DNA from: an uncultured Ruminococcus sp.
GTDB lineage: Bacteria > Bacillota > Clostridia > Monoglobales > Monoglobaceae
NCBI GenBank assembly: GCA_902766745.1
Contig: CACXES010000141.1
Span: 1 to 64,000 of the forward strand
Reading direction: 5' to 3'
Length of the DNA stretch: 64,000 nucleotides
A model generated the notes under the pieces. It was not told the DNA's origin, did no database searches, and saw only the letters and a program-made list of their open reading frames with translations. This document shows positions 16,682 through 25,824 of this stretch, in pieces; within the stretch, counting starts at the first letter, position 1, and the number at the start of each line of letters is the position of its first letter. The position numbers were made by a program, and so were the translations under genes.

Positions 16682-16717
16682 AAAAATCGGCGTCTTTAGC
16701 CGCAGACGCCGATTTTT
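16682..16717 (-). terminator. Intrinsic terminator of the fab/acc operon, overlapping the accA stop
   Basis: Perfect 14-bp stem AAAAATCGGCGTCT (16682-16695) / AGACGCCGATTTTT (16704-16717) with an 8-nt loop. On the minus strand it ends in a T-run. The last codons of accA form one arm and its TAA stop (16696-16698) lies in the loop. Confidence 0.88.
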
Positions 16718-17490
16718 CTGAATTTTTTATAGCGAAGCTTGAGCAGGTCATCTGTCGGAAGCTTGCTTTTGTTTTCGATCTCTTCAATGATAAAGCTTTT
16801 TAAGTCGGAGCATATCTCCTCATTGGACTTGGAGCCTTCCTCGATAATTTTGTCTATTACCTTAAAGCGGTATAAATCCTGTGCGGTGAGGTGCAGAGCC
16901 TCTGCCGCCTCGGGAGCCTTTGAGGAATCCTTCCAAAGAATACTCGCACAGCCCTCCGGGGATATTACGGAGTAGACCGAGTTTTCGAGCATCACCGCTG
17001 TATCGCAGACACCGAGAGCAAGCGCTCCGCCGGAGCCGCCCTCACCCACGATTACCGAGATAATCGGGGTCTTAAGTCCCATCATTTCATACAGGTTTTC
17101 GGCGATTGCCTCGCCCTGACCGCGCTTTTCTGCATCAATGCCGCAGTAAGCGCCGGAGCTTCCGATAAAGCAAATAATCGGCCGCTTGAACTTCTCCGCC
17201 TCTTTCATAAGCCGCAGAGCCTTGCGATAGCCTTCGGGGGTGGGACAGCCGAAGTTGCGTCTCATGCGCTCCTCCATGGTGTCGCCCCTCTCCATGCCGA
17301 TTACGGTAACAGGCTTATTTCTTAAGAATCCGATACCGCCGATTATTGCCGCATCATCACCGAAGCGCCTGTCTCCGTGAAATTCGATAAAGTTATCTAT
17401 CATTCGATTGATGTAGTAGCCGCCCATGGGACGATGTCCGCCGCGTGCAGTCACTACCTTTTGGTATGCGCCTTCGCTTTTTGTGTTCAT
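16696..17490 (-). CDS. accA: Acetyl-CoA carboxylase carboxyltransferase subunit alpha
   Basis: With AccD it forms the carboxyltransferase that moves CO2 from carboxybiotin-BCCP to acetyl-CoA, giving malonyl-CoA for fatty-acid synthesis. The 264-aa protein carries the crotonase-like fold motifs FHGDRRFGDDAAIIGG, FIGSSGAYCGIDAEKRGQGEAI, GEGGSGGALALG and SVISPEGCASILWKD. It is shorter than the E. coli form (319 aa), lacking the N-terminal helices, as is usual in Clostridia. A clear AAAGGAG precedes ATG 17490. Last gene of the operon; its 3' end is embedded in the terminator. Confidence 0.94.
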   Translation of the reverse strand: MNTKSEGAYQKVVTARGGHRPMGGYYINRMIDNFIEFHGDRRFGDDAAIIGGIGFLRNKPVTVIGMERGDTMEERMRRNFGCPTPEGYRKALRLMKEAEKFKRPIICFIGSSGAYCGIDAEKRGQGEAIAENLYEMMGLKTPIISVIVGEGGSGGALALGVCDTAVMLENSVYSVISPEGCASILWKDSSKAPEAAEALHLTAQDLYRFKVIDKIIEEGSKSNEEICSDLKSFIIEEIENKSKLPTDDLLKLRYKKFRKIGVCG

Positions 17491-17538
17491 ATAATTTAAC
17501 TCCTTTCACAAAACAACCGTGCGGAAGAATAACAGTGC

Positions 17539-19224
17539 TTACAGCATACTTCTGATTACCTTGCCGCTGATTGTCTTGGGCAGCTCCTCCATAAAGCAAA
17601 CCTTTCTGGGGTACTTATACGGAGCGGTTTTAGACTTGACATAGCTCTGAATTTCGGTTTTAAGCTCCTCGGTGGGCTCTGTACCCTTGGTGAGAACTAT
17701 GCTGGCTTTTATGATTTGACCGCGAATCTCGTCTTTTTCACCGGATACGGCACATTCCACAACATACGGAAGCTCCATGATAACGTGTTCAACCTCAGCA
17801 GGACCGATTTTATAGCCGGAGGACTTGATAACGTCGTCACACCTGCCTATATACCAGAAATAGCCGTCCTCGTCGAACTTAGCTATATCACCGGTGTGAT
17901 AAACTCCGTCCTTCCATGCCGCCTCGGTCAAATCGTCGTTGTGATAGTATCTTTTGAACAGGCCGCAGGGACGGTTTTCGTCGGCACGGAGTATGATTTC
18001 GCCCTCTTCGCCTGCTTTGCATGGCTCGCCGTTATTGTTGATAAGTCCGACGTTAAAGGGCGGAGCAGGCTTGCCCATGGAGCCGGGCTTTGGTGTCATA
18101 CCTATTATTGTACCGATTATCAGAGGTGTTTCGGTTTGACCGAAGCCCTCCATAATCTCTATTCCTGTGGCCTCCTTGAAGAGTGTAAAGACCTCAGGAT
18201 TCAAGCATTCTCCGGCAGTGGTGGCACGTCTGATCGAGCTCAAGTCGTAGTTTTCGGGGTGCTCCTTTATCATCATTCTGTAAGCCGTAGGCGGCGCGCA
18301 GAAGGTGTTTATTTGGGCATCGGATATGGTTGACAGCATCTGAGTCGGTGAAAAGCGGTCAAAGTCGTATACACACAAAACCGCACCGCAGAGCCATTGA
18401 CCGTATAACATTCCCCATACTGCCTTGCCCCAGCCTGTGTCGGCTACGGTCATATGCATATCTCCCGGCTGAATACCGTGCCAGTATTTGGCGGTTACGA
18501 AATGCGAGAGACCGTATCTGAAGTCATGCTCTACGATTTTGGGATAGCCCGTCGTGCCGGACGTGAAGAACATCATCATTGAGTCTGAGCCGCAGGGACT
18601 GTCCGCAGATCTTTCGAATTTGTCGTCAAAGCTTGTATATTCCTCGTCAAAGCAGTGCCAGCCGTCGATTTTACCGCCGACTGAAACCTTTATCGAAGGG
18701 CCTTCTCCGTTTGCCGACGCCTCATCTGACTCGGCGGGGATATTGTCCTCGCAGGTAGATACAATGGCAGATATTCCGCCGAACTTAAAGCGATATTCCA
18801 GATCCGCCGTCTGAAGCTGACTTGTCGCCGGGATAGCAATTGCACCGATCTTGTGCAGTGCGAGAATTGATACCCAGAACTGATAATGCCGCTTTAGAAC
18901 AAGCATAACACGATCTCCGCGTTTGATTCCGAGATGGACGAAGTAGTTCGCCGCACGGCCTACCATGGACATCATTTCACCAAAGGTAAAGTATCTGTGC
19001 CCGCCGTTTTTGCTTATATAAAGCATAGCGGGATTTTCGCTGCATTTGGTGCCGAGTACATCCATTACATCAAACGAAAAGTTGAACTTGTCATCGTTTA
19101 TAAATCGAATTTCGTTCAGCAATCCGTTTTCGTCCACATCCGTGATAATAAATTTTTTGTATATTTCCTCTTCAAGTACACGGCGGAGCTGCGACACTTC
19201 TTCGAGGTCTGTTATGTTATCCAT
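17539..19224 (-). CDS. AMP-forming acyl-CoA synthetase (medium-chain type) inside the fab operon
   Basis: A 561-aa member of the adenylate-forming family. It activates a carboxylic acid to acyl-AMP and then acyl-CoA. The P-loop is MFFTSGTTGYPKIVEH, followed by GFGQTE, YHTGDIAKFDEDGYFWYIGR and the C-terminal hinge and catalytic Lys in LPKTISGKVIR. The organisation resembles medium-chain or acetate-type synthetases. It lies 7 nt after accD and about 50 nt before accA, so it is cotranscribed with both. Its place between accD and accA is unusual; it may feed exogenous or short acids into lipid synthesis. Acid specificity is not predictable from sequence alone. The ribosome site is weak, suggesting coupling to accD. 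Confidence 0.88.
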   Translation of the reverse strand: MDNITDLEEVSQLRRVLEEEIYKKFIITDVDENGLLNEIRFINDDKFNFSFDVMDVLGTKCSENPAMLYISKNGGHRYFTFGEMMSMVGRAANYFVHLGIKRGDRVMLVLKRHYQFWVSILALHKIGAIAIPATSQLQTADLEYRFKFGGISAIVSTCEDNIPAESDEASANGEGPSIKVSVGGKIDGWHCFDEEYTSFDDKFERSADSPCGSDSMMMFFTSGTTGYPKIVEHDFRYGLSHFVTAKYWHGIQPGDMHMTVADTGWGKAVWGMLYGQWLCGAVLCVYDFDRFSPTQMLSTISDAQINTFCAPPTAYRMMIKEHPENYDLSSIRRATTAGECLNPEVFTLFKEATGIEIMEGFGQTETPLIIGTIIGMTPKPGSMGKPAPPFNVGLINNNGEPCKAGEEGEIILRADENRPCGLFKRYYHNDDLTEAAWKDGVYHTGDIAKFDEDGYFWYIGRCDDVIKSSGYKIGPAEVEHVIMELPYVVECAVSGEKDEIRGQIIKASIVLTKGTEPTEELKTEIQSYVKSKTAPYKYPRKVCFMEELPKTISGKVIRSML

Positions 19225-19231
19225 GTTAATT

Positions 19232-20041
19232 TCACCAACCCTTAGTATGCAATTTTAATATGTTGGACAGCGTGTATTTCAAACGCCGTCTGTCTTCAAT
19301 CAAATCGATAAAGCCGTGCTCCAGCAGGAACTCTGCGCGCTGAAAGCCCTCGGGCAGCTTTTCACCGGTGGTCTGTTCGATAACTCTTGCGCCGGCAAAG
19401 CCGATAAGAGCGTTAGGTTCGGCAATTATTATATCGCCCTGCATGGCAAAGCTTGCGGTAATACCGCCCGTGGTCGGGTCGGTCAGGACGGCCGTGTACA
19501 GGTTCCCCGCATCGGCGTGCCGTCGAACCGCACCGCTTACCTTTGCCATCTGCATAAGGGAGTATATGCCCTCCTGCATCCTTGCGCCGCCCGAGGTGAT
19601 AAAACCTATAACGGGGAGCTTTGACTTTGTTGCACTTTCGAACAGGCGAGTGATTTTCTCGCCTACGGCACTGCCCATGCTTCCCATCATAAAGCCTGAA
19701 TCCATGGCGAATACGGCACATTTTATGCCATCTATTTTTGCCTCGCCGCAGACAACGCCCTCAATAAGTCCGCTGTTTTTCTTTGCGGCATCAAGCTTCT
19801 CGGCATAGCCGGGAAAGCTGAGCGGATCGACAGACTTGATATTTTTGTCAAGCTCCTTAAAGCTGCCCTTGTCGATTACCATGTTAAGGCGATCCTTTGC
19901 ACCCATTCTCATATATGCTCCGCATTCGGGGCATATCATAAGATTCTCGCGGAGAGCATCGGAGGGTGTTTCGGCACCGCATTTTTTGCAGGTGATATTT
20001 TCTATTTTATTTTCCTTGTCATTCTTAAACAAATTAAACAT
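19232..20041 (-). CDS. accD: Acetyl-CoA carboxylase carboxyltransferase subunit beta
   Basis: Partner of AccA in malonyl-CoA formation. The 269-aa protein starts with the AccD zinc ribbon (ITCKKCG ... MICPECG, residues about 15-40) followed by the carboxyltransferase domain (FITSGGARMQEGIYSLMQMAK, LTDPTTGGITASFAMQGD, GFAGARVIEQTTGE). ATG 20041 has AGGAT upstream and begins just after the fabZ stop at 20059. Longer upstream readings would overlap fabZ. The biotin carrier (accB) and biotin carboxylase (accC), usually adjacent, are not in this operon. Confidence 0.95.
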   Translation of the reverse strand: MFNLFKNDKENKIENITCKKCGAETPSDALRENLMICPECGAYMRMGAKDRLNMVIDKGSFKELDKNIKSVDPLSFPGYAEKLDAAKKNSGLIEGVVCGEAKIDGIKCAVFAMDSGFMMGSMGSAVGEKITRLFESATKSKLPVIGFITSGGARMQEGIYSLMQMAKVSGAVRRHADAGNLYTAVLTDPTTGGITASFAMQGDIIIAEPNALIGFAGARVIEQTTGEKLPEGFQRAEFLLEHGFIDLIEDRRRLKYTLSNILKLHTKGW

Positions 20042-20058
20042 TATCCTACCCCACATGT

Positions 20059-20478
20059 CTATGCCTTGTCTGCTAAGGCAAATGAAAATTCGGCACTTAC
20101 GCAAAGCTTGCCGTTGACTCTGCCTTCGCCCTTGGCAAAGCAGAAGGGTTCGCGCATCTTAACTATCTCGCACTTTGTCTCGAACAAGTCTCCGGGCTTG
20201 ACCGGAGTTCTGAATTTCACCTTGTCAAGCCCCGTGAAATACGGCAGAGTACCGTCCTTCATCTTGTCCTTTAGGCAGACGCAGACGGACTGCGCCAATA
20301 TTTCGCACAAAATAACGCCGGGAACCACGGGACTTCCGGGGAAATGTCCTTTTAAGAACCATTCGTCACCCGTGATGAGTTTCTTTCCGTATGCCGCACC
20401 GTCGATAAGCTCCGCTTCGTCAATGAGCAGCATATTATCCCTATGCGGCAGAATTTTCTTTATTTCTTCAATATTCAT
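20059..20478 (-). CDS. fabZ: 3-hydroxyacyl-ACP dehydratase
   Basis: Dehydrates 3-hydroxyacyl-ACP to trans-2-enoyl-ACP. The 139-aa hotdog-fold protein has the helix residues LPHRDNMLLID (His) and GHFPGSPVVPGVILCEILAQ (Glu), the FabZ active site. GGAG lies upstream of ATG 20478, which follows the fabF stop by 7 nt. That leaves no room for accB, which usually sits here. Confidence 0.95.
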   Translation of the reverse strand: MNIEEIKKILPHRDNMLLIDEAELIDGAAYGKKLITGDEWFLKGHFPGSPVVPGVILCEILAQSVCVCLKDKMKDGTLPYFTGLDKVKFRTPVKPGDLFETKCEIVKMREPFCFAKGEGRVNGKLCVSAEFSFALADKA

Positions 20479-20485
20479 ATTATTA

Positions 20486-21718
20486 TCACTCCATTGCAGC
20501 AAAGCCTATGCAGGCATTGTGTCCGCCAAAGCCCAGTGAGGACGAAAGGGCAACCTTGATTTCTGTTTGCACCGCCTTGTTCGGCGTGTAGTTCAGGTCA
20601 CATTCCTCGTCGGGTTCTTTAAATCCAATGGTAGGCGGAACCACGTTGTCGCAAATCGCCTTAATCGATGCAATTGCTTCAACCGCACCTGCCGCGCCGA
20701 GAAGGTGTCCCGTCATCGACTTGGTCGAGCTTATGTGAAGCTTATATGCGTCATCGCCGAAGGCGTTTTTGATTGCCTGTGTTTCGGTCTTGTCGTTAAG
20801 CGGTGTGCTTGTCCCGTGGGCGTTGAAATATATTTCCTCCGGGGAGACCTTTCCGAGATATGGCTTTATACAATCGTATATCGCCCTGCCGGATGCCTCG
20901 GCAGATGGGTCGGGAGCTGTGACGTGATGTGCGTCGCAGGTGCTTCCGTAGCCGATAACCTCGGCGTATATTTTTGCGCTTCTTGACACTGCGTGCTCAT
21001 ATTCCTCAAGAACCAGCGCACCGGCACCCTCGCCCATGACAAAGCCCGAACGGCGCTTGTCGAAGGGGATGGAGGCAGCATTTTTATCGGTGGACTCGGT
21101 CAGAGCCATACAGTTTGTAAACGCCGCAACGGAAAGGGGCGAAATTGCAGCGTCAACGCCGCCGGCAATAATCGCATCCGCAAAGCCGCCGGCTATTGCT
21201 CTGTAGGCTTCGCCGACAGCGGTGGTGCCTGTTGCACATGCCGTTGCAACAGAGATGCAGGGACCCTTTGCGTGGTGCTTTATGGCAATGCTTCCGGCAG
21301 CCATGTTAGGAATCATTTTTGGGATAAACAGCGGAGATACTCTCTGCGGTCCCCTTGCCAGCATGTTGTCATGCTCTGAGACAAAGGTGTCAAAGCCGCC
21401 TATCCCGGAGCCAAAGTAAACGCCGAAGCGTTCGCTTGCAACAGCACCCTCAATTCCGCTTTCATCTATCGCCTGCTTAGCCGCCGCCAAAGCGTATTGC
21501 ACAAAGCGGTCGTTTTTGCGTACATCGCCTTTTTCCATATATAAAAGGGGATCGAAGTCCTTGACCTCTGCCGCAAGCTTAACCTTGAAATCCGAGGTAT
21601 CAAACTTTGTTATGGCGTCAATCCCGCATTTTCCGTCTTTCAGATTGTTCCAAAGGGTGTCTGTATCACAGCCCAGAGGGGTGATGGCACCCATGCCTGT
21701 TATTACCACTCTATTCAT
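20486..21718 (-). CDS. fabF: Beta-ketoacyl-ACP synthase II
   Basis: Elongating condensing enzyme of type II fatty-acid synthesis. The 410-aa protein has the catalytic Cys in ISVATACATGTTAVGEA, His in NAHGTSTPLND and His in SMTGHLLGAAGAVEA, with the C-terminal SLGFGGHNACIGF. ATG 21718 has AAGGATG at 9 nt; a TTG two codons upstream lies too close to it. Confidence 0.96.
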   Translation of the reverse strand: MNRVVITGMGAITPLGCDTDTLWNNLKDGKCGIDAITKFDTSDFKVKLAAEVKDFDPLLYMEKGDVRKNDRFVQYALAAAKQAIDESGIEGAVASERFGVYFGSGIGGFDTFVSEHDNMLARGPQRVSPLFIPKMIPNMAAGSIAIKHHAKGPCISVATACATGTTAVGEAYRAIAGGFADAIIAGGVDAAISPLSVAAFTNCMALTESTDKNAASIPFDKRRSGFVMGEGAGALVLEEYEHAVSRSAKIYAEVIGYGSTCDAHHVTAPDPSAEASGRAIYDCIKPYLGKVSPEEIYFNAHGTSTPLNDKTETQAIKNAFGDDAYKLHISSTKSMTGHLLGAAGAVEAIASIKAICDNVVPPTIGFKEPDEECDLNYTPNKAVQTEIKVALSSSLGFGGHNACIGFAAME

Positions 21719-21772
21719 AATCAATCATCCTTTAACTTTTTGTAAATCCGCCTGATTCAGTGCAGCCGGTGG

Positions 21773-22516
21773 CTACATAGCCAGACCGCCGTCTATCCTG
21801 ATAACCTCTCCGGTTATGTAGTCGGACGCCGGTGACGCAAGAAACAGTGCGAGGTTTGCAACATCCTGCGGCTGACCGAGACGTCTAAGCGGAACGGTTT
21901 TTATAAAATCATCGCCGAGGTTTAAGTCTTTGGTCATGTCGGTTTCAATAAAGCCCGGTGCAATGGCGTTGCAGCAGATATTCTTTGAGCCCATTTCCTT
22001 TGCGCAGACCTTTGTCAGGGCGATGACCCCTGCCTTTGAAGCAGAGTAGTTTGCCTGACCCGCAATTCCGTGCAGCCCCGAAACCGAGGCAATATTTATA
22101 ATCTTTCCGTACTTTTTGCGGAGAAAGTTCTTTCCGCACGCCTTTATCATATTAAAAGCACCCTTAAGGTTTACGTCCACAACCGCCTCAAAGTCCTCCT
22201 CGGGCATTGTGAGAAGAAGATTGTCGCGTGTGATACCGGCATCGTTGACCAGAATGTCAACACCGCCGAAGTCCGAAATAATTGCGGCTACCGTTTCCTT
22301 GCACAGATTTCCGTCCGCAACATTGCAGGAGTAAACCTTGCAGCGAACGCCGTAGCTGCCTTCTATGCGCTGCTGAACATCAAGCGCCTCGGACTCAATG
22401 CCGTAATAAACAACGGCGATATCCGCACCGTTTTCGGCAAGCTTTTCCGCAATAGCTGCGCCGATTCCTCTGGACGCACCTGTTACAACCGCTGTCTTTC
22501 CTTTAAGCATTTTCAT
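21773..22516 (-). CDS. fabG: 3-oxoacyl-ACP reductase
   Basis: NADPH-dependent short-chain reductase of the elongation cycle. The 247-aa protein has TGASRGIG (cofactor loop), NDAGITRD, the catalytic Ser in IINIASVSG, YSASK (Tyr-x3-Lys) and the C-terminal ITGEVIRIDGGLAM. ATG 22516 overlaps the end of fabD by 14 nt; ATG 22510 is an alternative with a more normal distance (10 nt) to AAAGGAG. Confidence 0.95.
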   Translation of the reverse strand: MKMLKGKTAVVTGASRGIGAAIAEKLAENGADIAVVYYGIESEALDVQQRIEGSYGVRCKVYSCNVADGNLCKETVAAIISDFGGVDILVNDAGITRDNLLLTMPEEDFEAVVDVNLKGAFNMIKACGKNFLRKKYGKIINIASVSGLHGIAGQANYSASKAGVIALTKVCAKEMGSKNICCNAIAPGFIETDMTKDLNLGDDFIKTVPLRRLGQPQDVANLALFLASPASDYITGEVIRIDGGLAM

Positions 22517-23423
22517 CTATCTCCTTTACGGTTTTTAAAAGAGTGTCATAGTCCTCTGCGGAGTAAATGCCGACCTCCTTCGAGGTCTTTTTAATCAGAC
22601 CGCACAGGGTCTTGCCTATTCCGACCTCGATAAAATCAGTATATCCGTCCGCAATCATATTCTCGATTGTATCTCTCCATAAAACCGGATTTTTCATTTG
22701 TGTTTCAAGCCTTTCGGCTATTTTGTCGTCGTAGGGCTGAGCCGTCTGGTTGGAGTATACCGGGATTTTCGGTGCTGAAAATTCAAAGTCACGCAGCTCT
22801 TTGCCGAATTTCTTCGATGCCTCCTCCATGAACGGCGAATGGAACGCCGCACTTACCGCCAACGGAACGCAGCGGCCGCCAAGCTCGGCAACCTTCTTTT
22901 CAAAGTCGCCCATACTGCTTTTTAAGCCCGAAACCGCTGTTTGTCCGGGCGCATTGTAGTTTACTGCATACAAACCTTCAAATTCTGCCGCAGCCGCTTC
23001 AACGACAGAGGCATCAAGCTTTAAAACGGCACACATTGCCGTCTCTGCGACAGATGCCGCCTCGGCCATGCAGATGCCGCGCTTTGACGCAATCATAAAC
23101 CCATCCGAATCCGAGTACGCACCGGCGTATGCCAGGGCGGGAATTTCACCCAATGAAAAGCCTGCCACGCCGTCAGCGTATATTCCGTGTTCGTTCAGCA
23201 CCTTTGCCGCAGCAAGGTCTGCAAGATACAGACACGGCTGAGTGTTTTTTGTGTCGCGAAGCTCCTCGTCACTGCCCTCGAAGGACTGTTTTATTGTACC
23301 GCCGCGATACTGCTCTGCGGCATCATAGAGAGCCTTGGCGGCAGGGCTGTTGTCATAAAATGACTTGCCCATGCCGCTTCTCTGTGCTCCCTGTCCCGAA
23401 AAAACAAATGCTATTTTACCCAT
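22503..23423 (-). CDS. fabD: Malonyl-CoA:ACP transacylase
   Basis: Transfers malonyl from CoA to ACP. The 306-aa protein has VFSGQGAQRSGMG at the N-terminus, the nucleophile Ser in GFSLGE, the malonate-binding Arg in ASKRG and the catalytic His in AAFHSPFM. It overlaps fabK by 13 nt and fabG by 14 nt, so the whole block is translationally coupled. Confidence 0.95.
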   Translation of the reverse strand: MGKIAFVFSGQGAQRSGMGKSFYDNSPAAKALYDAAEQYRGGTIKQSFEGSDEELRDTKNTQPCLYLADLAAAKVLNEHGIYADGVAGFSLGEIPALAYAGAYSDSDGFMIASKRGICMAEAASVAETAMCAVLKLDASVVEAAAAEFEGLYAVNYNAPGQTAVSGLKSSMGDFEKKVAELGGRCVPLAVSAAFHSPFMEEASKKFGKELRDFEFSAPKIPVYSNQTAQPYDDKIAERLETQMKNPVLWRDTIENMIADGYTDFIEVGIGKTLCGLIKKTSKEVGIYSAEDYDTLLKTVKEIDENA

Positions 23424-24355
23424 TTTTCTGCTCCGTTTAATATATTTTCGGCTTCGGCAAAAACCTCGCCGATGATTTCCGCAGCGGTCTGCTCCCGATT
23501 TACCATTCCGGCAATCTGTCCGGCAAGGAAGCAGCCTTTCTTTTCGTCGCCGTCAACCACTGCTGCTCGCAGAGTTCCGACCGCCATATTTTCAAGGTCA
23601 TCGTTGCTGATTTGCGTGTATTCCGCTTTGGCATAGGCCCTTGAAAATGCCGTCTTTATGCTGCGAACAGGATGTCCGAGGCGCTTGCCCGTTACAATCG
23701 TGGAAGTATCCTTTGCGGCAAGAACCTTATCCTTATAGGCACGGCTGATATTGCACTCCTTTGCGGTCAGGAACCGTGTTCCCATCTGAACGCCCACAGC
23801 TCCCAGCATAAAAGCTGCGGCAACGCCGCGGCCGTCGGCAATTCCGCCTGCCGCAATAACGGGTATGTCAACCGCATCGCATACCTGCGGAACGAGAGCC
23901 ATGGTGGTAAGATCGCCGACGTGACCGCCGGATTCGCCGCCCTCTGCGATGATGGCATCCGCACCGCCTCTGGCGCAAAGCTTTGCCAAAGAGGCGGACG
24001 GAACAACGGGAATCACCGTTATGCCGGCTTCCTTCCACATGGGAATGTACCTTTCGGGATTGCCGGCACCCGTGGTGACCGCCGCAACTTTTTTCTTTGC
24101 AAGAAGTGCGGCGATCTCGTCCACATTTTGACCCATAAGCATAACATTGACGCCGAAGGGCTTATCCGTCAGAGTGCGTGCCTTGTCGATTTCTGCCTCA
24201 ATCTGCGCAATGTTTCCGCTTGCTGCGGATATAATACCGAGGCCGCCGGCGTTTGACACGGCGGCGGCAAGGGCTGCGTCGGAAATATGTGCCATGCCGC
24301 CCTGCAGCAGAGGATATTTGATTCCTGTCATTTCGCAAACAGATGTAGTAATCAC
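23411..24355 (-). CDS. fabK: Enoyl-ACP reductase II (FMN-dependent)
   Basis: Last reductive step of the elongation cycle, using an FMN TIM barrel related to 2-nitropropane dioxygenase rather than the FabI fold. The 314-aa protein has YPLLQGGMAHISDAALAAAVS, AEGGESGGHVG (phosphate loop region), IAAGGIADGRGVAAAFMLGA and QMGTRFL. The start is a GTG at 24355 with GGAGAGG upstream. No fabI or fabL is present in the window, so FabK is the enoyl reductase of this operon. Confidence 0.94.
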   Translation of the reverse strand: MITTSVCEMTGIKYPLLQGGMAHISDAALAAAVSNAGGLGIISAASGNIAQIEAEIDKARTLTDKPFGVNVMLMGQNVDEIAALLAKKKVAAVTTGAGNPERYIPMWKEAGITVIPVVPSASLAKLCARGGADAIIAEGGESGGHVGDLTTMALVPQVCDAVDIPVIAAGGIADGRGVAAAFMLGAVGVQMGTRFLTAKECNISRAYKDKVLAAKDTSTIVTGKRLGHPVRSIKTAFSRAYAKAEYTQISNDDLENMAVGTLRAAVVDGDEKKGCFLAGQIAGMVNREQTAAEIIGEVFAEAENILNGAEKWVK

Positions 24356-24372
24356 TTTATCTAAACCTCTCC

Positions 24373-24594
24373 TTACGCAAGCTTTGAATCAATGTATTCA
24401 ACAAGCTCTTTTACAGATTTACCTGCGTCTGCAGGGGTGATTTCGATACCGAATTCATCCTCTGTCTCCATCATGATTTCAACCGCATCGAGAGAATCTA
24501 TTCCGAGATCCTCAAAGGTGGAATCCTCTGTGATTTCGCTTTCGTCCATGTCCAAGTGCTCTGCTATTAATTTGATTACCTTTTCAATTGTCAT
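24373..24594 (-). CDS. acpP: Acyl carrier protein
   Basis: A 73-aa acidic four-helix carrier of the growing acyl chain. Ser in [13 protein letters not shown] is the 4'-phosphopantetheine site. ATG 24594 ([10 protein letters not shown]) has GGAGG 8 nt upstream; a further ATG at 24609 overlaps that SD and is rejected. A repeat element lies between acpP and fabH. Confidence 0.95.
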   Translation of the reverse strand: MTIEKVIKLIAEHLDMDESEITEDSTFEDLGIDSLDAVEIMMETEDEFGIEITPADAGKSVKELVEYIDSKLA

Positions 24595-24682
24595 TTTTAA
24601 ATCCTCCATAATAATAAATATTTTTATTTTATAATTTTTTATTTTTTTCGTTTACCTCGCACGGCAGCACCGTACGAATTAT

Positions 24683-24779
24683 AAATCCGAAATAATTTTA
24701 TTGAATAATTGCCCGAAGCCCTGTTCCGACCTGCCGCTCCCGGTCGGCAATGTAAAAATTATTTCGCATTTTACAATCG
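24683..24779. repeat. Interspersed inverted-repeat element, copy B (deleted form)
   Basis: Left arm AAATCCGAAATAATTTT (24683-24699) and right arm AAAATTATTTCGCATTT (24755-24771, one mismatch), continuing into the outer end TTTTACAATCG. The centre contains GACCTGCCGCTCCCGGTCGG-type short pairing. Compared with copy C the right inner arm and outer end are fused, consistent with an internal deletion. It sits inside the fab operon, between fabH and acpP. Confidence 0.75.
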
Positions 24780-24831
24780 ACTGTAATATCTATAATATAT
24801 TTATGATAAAACATATTGCGAGCCGTATGCA

Positions 24832-25785
24832 TCAATATCTTACAACGCAGGCTGCGCTTGATAAGCCGCCTCCGAAAGCGGAAAGAACTATTGTATCTCC
24901 GCGCTTGAGTCTTCCGGAGTCCTCGAGCTCTGACAGAGCAATGGGGACGCTTGCCGCAGATGTGTTGCCGTATTTATCTATATTTATAAAGAACTTGTCA
25001 ATATCAATTTTAAGACGCTTTGATGCAAATTCGATAATCCTTATGTTTGCCTGGTGAGTTACAACATGATCTATTTGGTCAAGAGTAAGTCCGGCCTGTT
25101 CGACAACATACTTGATATCGTTGACGATTTTGTTGACGGCAAACTTAAATGTTTCCTGTCCGTCCATAAAGATCGTGGGTGCTTCTGCCACTCCCTCGTA
25201 AAAGGGTGAAACTCCGACGTAGGAAGGGATTTTTATCACATCCGAACCGCCCTGTGTGGAAAGATGCGAGGATAGGTAATTTTCCCCCGGTGCTATCAAT
25301 GCCGCACCGGCTCCGTCTCCGAAGATAACGCAGGTGGAGCGGTCATTCCAGTCCATAAGCTTGCTCAGGCGTTCTGCACCAATAACCAACGCATGTCTTA
25401 TTCCCCCGCGCTGCAGAAATGCCGCCGCCGTATCCAATGCAAATATAAAACCGCTGCAGGCGGAATTTATATCAAAGCAGGGACAGGAGGCACCTATTGC
25501 CTGCTCCACTGTTCCGGCAACTGTCGGACAAACAGTGTCCGAGGAGATTGTTGCCGCAACAATCAGATCTATCTCATCGGGTCTGACATCTGCCTTTTTG
25601 AGGGCGGATTCTGCTGCCTTTATTGCAAAGTCGGCAGCCGTTTCGTTAACCGATACGTGTCTTTCGCGTATCCCGACTCTTTGTACAATCCATTCGTCTG
25701 AGGTTTCTACCATTTTTGATAAGTCATCGTTGGTGATTACCTTTTCCGGTACATAAAATCCGGTACTGAGTATTTTTATCGCCAT
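24832..25785 (-). CDS. fabH: Beta-ketoacyl-ACP synthase III
   Basis: Initiates fatty-acid synthesis by condensing acyl-CoA with malonyl-ACP. The 317-aa protein has the catalytic Cys in INSACSGF, His in THQANIRI and Asn in YGNTSAAS. GGGAGGTG lies 6 nt before ATG 25785; longer readings run through the ribosome site. First gene of the fab operon, with a TetR operator about 40-60 nt upstream of its start. Confidence 0.96.
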   Translation of the reverse strand: MAIKILSTGFYVPEKVITNDDLSKMVETSDEWIVQRVGIRERHVSVNETAADFAIKAAESALKKADVRPDEIDLIVAATISSDTVCPTVAGTVEQAIGASCPCFDINSACSGFIFALDTAAAFLQRGGIRHALVIGAERLSKLMDWNDRSTCVIFGDGAGAALIAPGENYLSSHLSTQGGSDVIKIPSYVGVSPFYEGVAEAPTIFMDGQETFKFAVNKIVNDIKYVVEQAGLTLDQIDHVVTHQANIRIIEFASKRLKIDIDKFFINIDKYGNTSAASVPIALSELEDSGRLKRGDTIVLSAFGGGLSSAACVVRY

Positions 25786-25824
25786 TTCTTCACCTCCCTT
25801 CGCTGCCGCTCGGTGAGCAGACAA

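Noticed and set aside
5100-16700. Integrated mobile element or prophage as the source of the accessory region
   Set aside because: No integrase, transposase, relaxase, phage structural gene, tRNA attachment site or flanking direct repeat was found; gene remnants alone are not enough.
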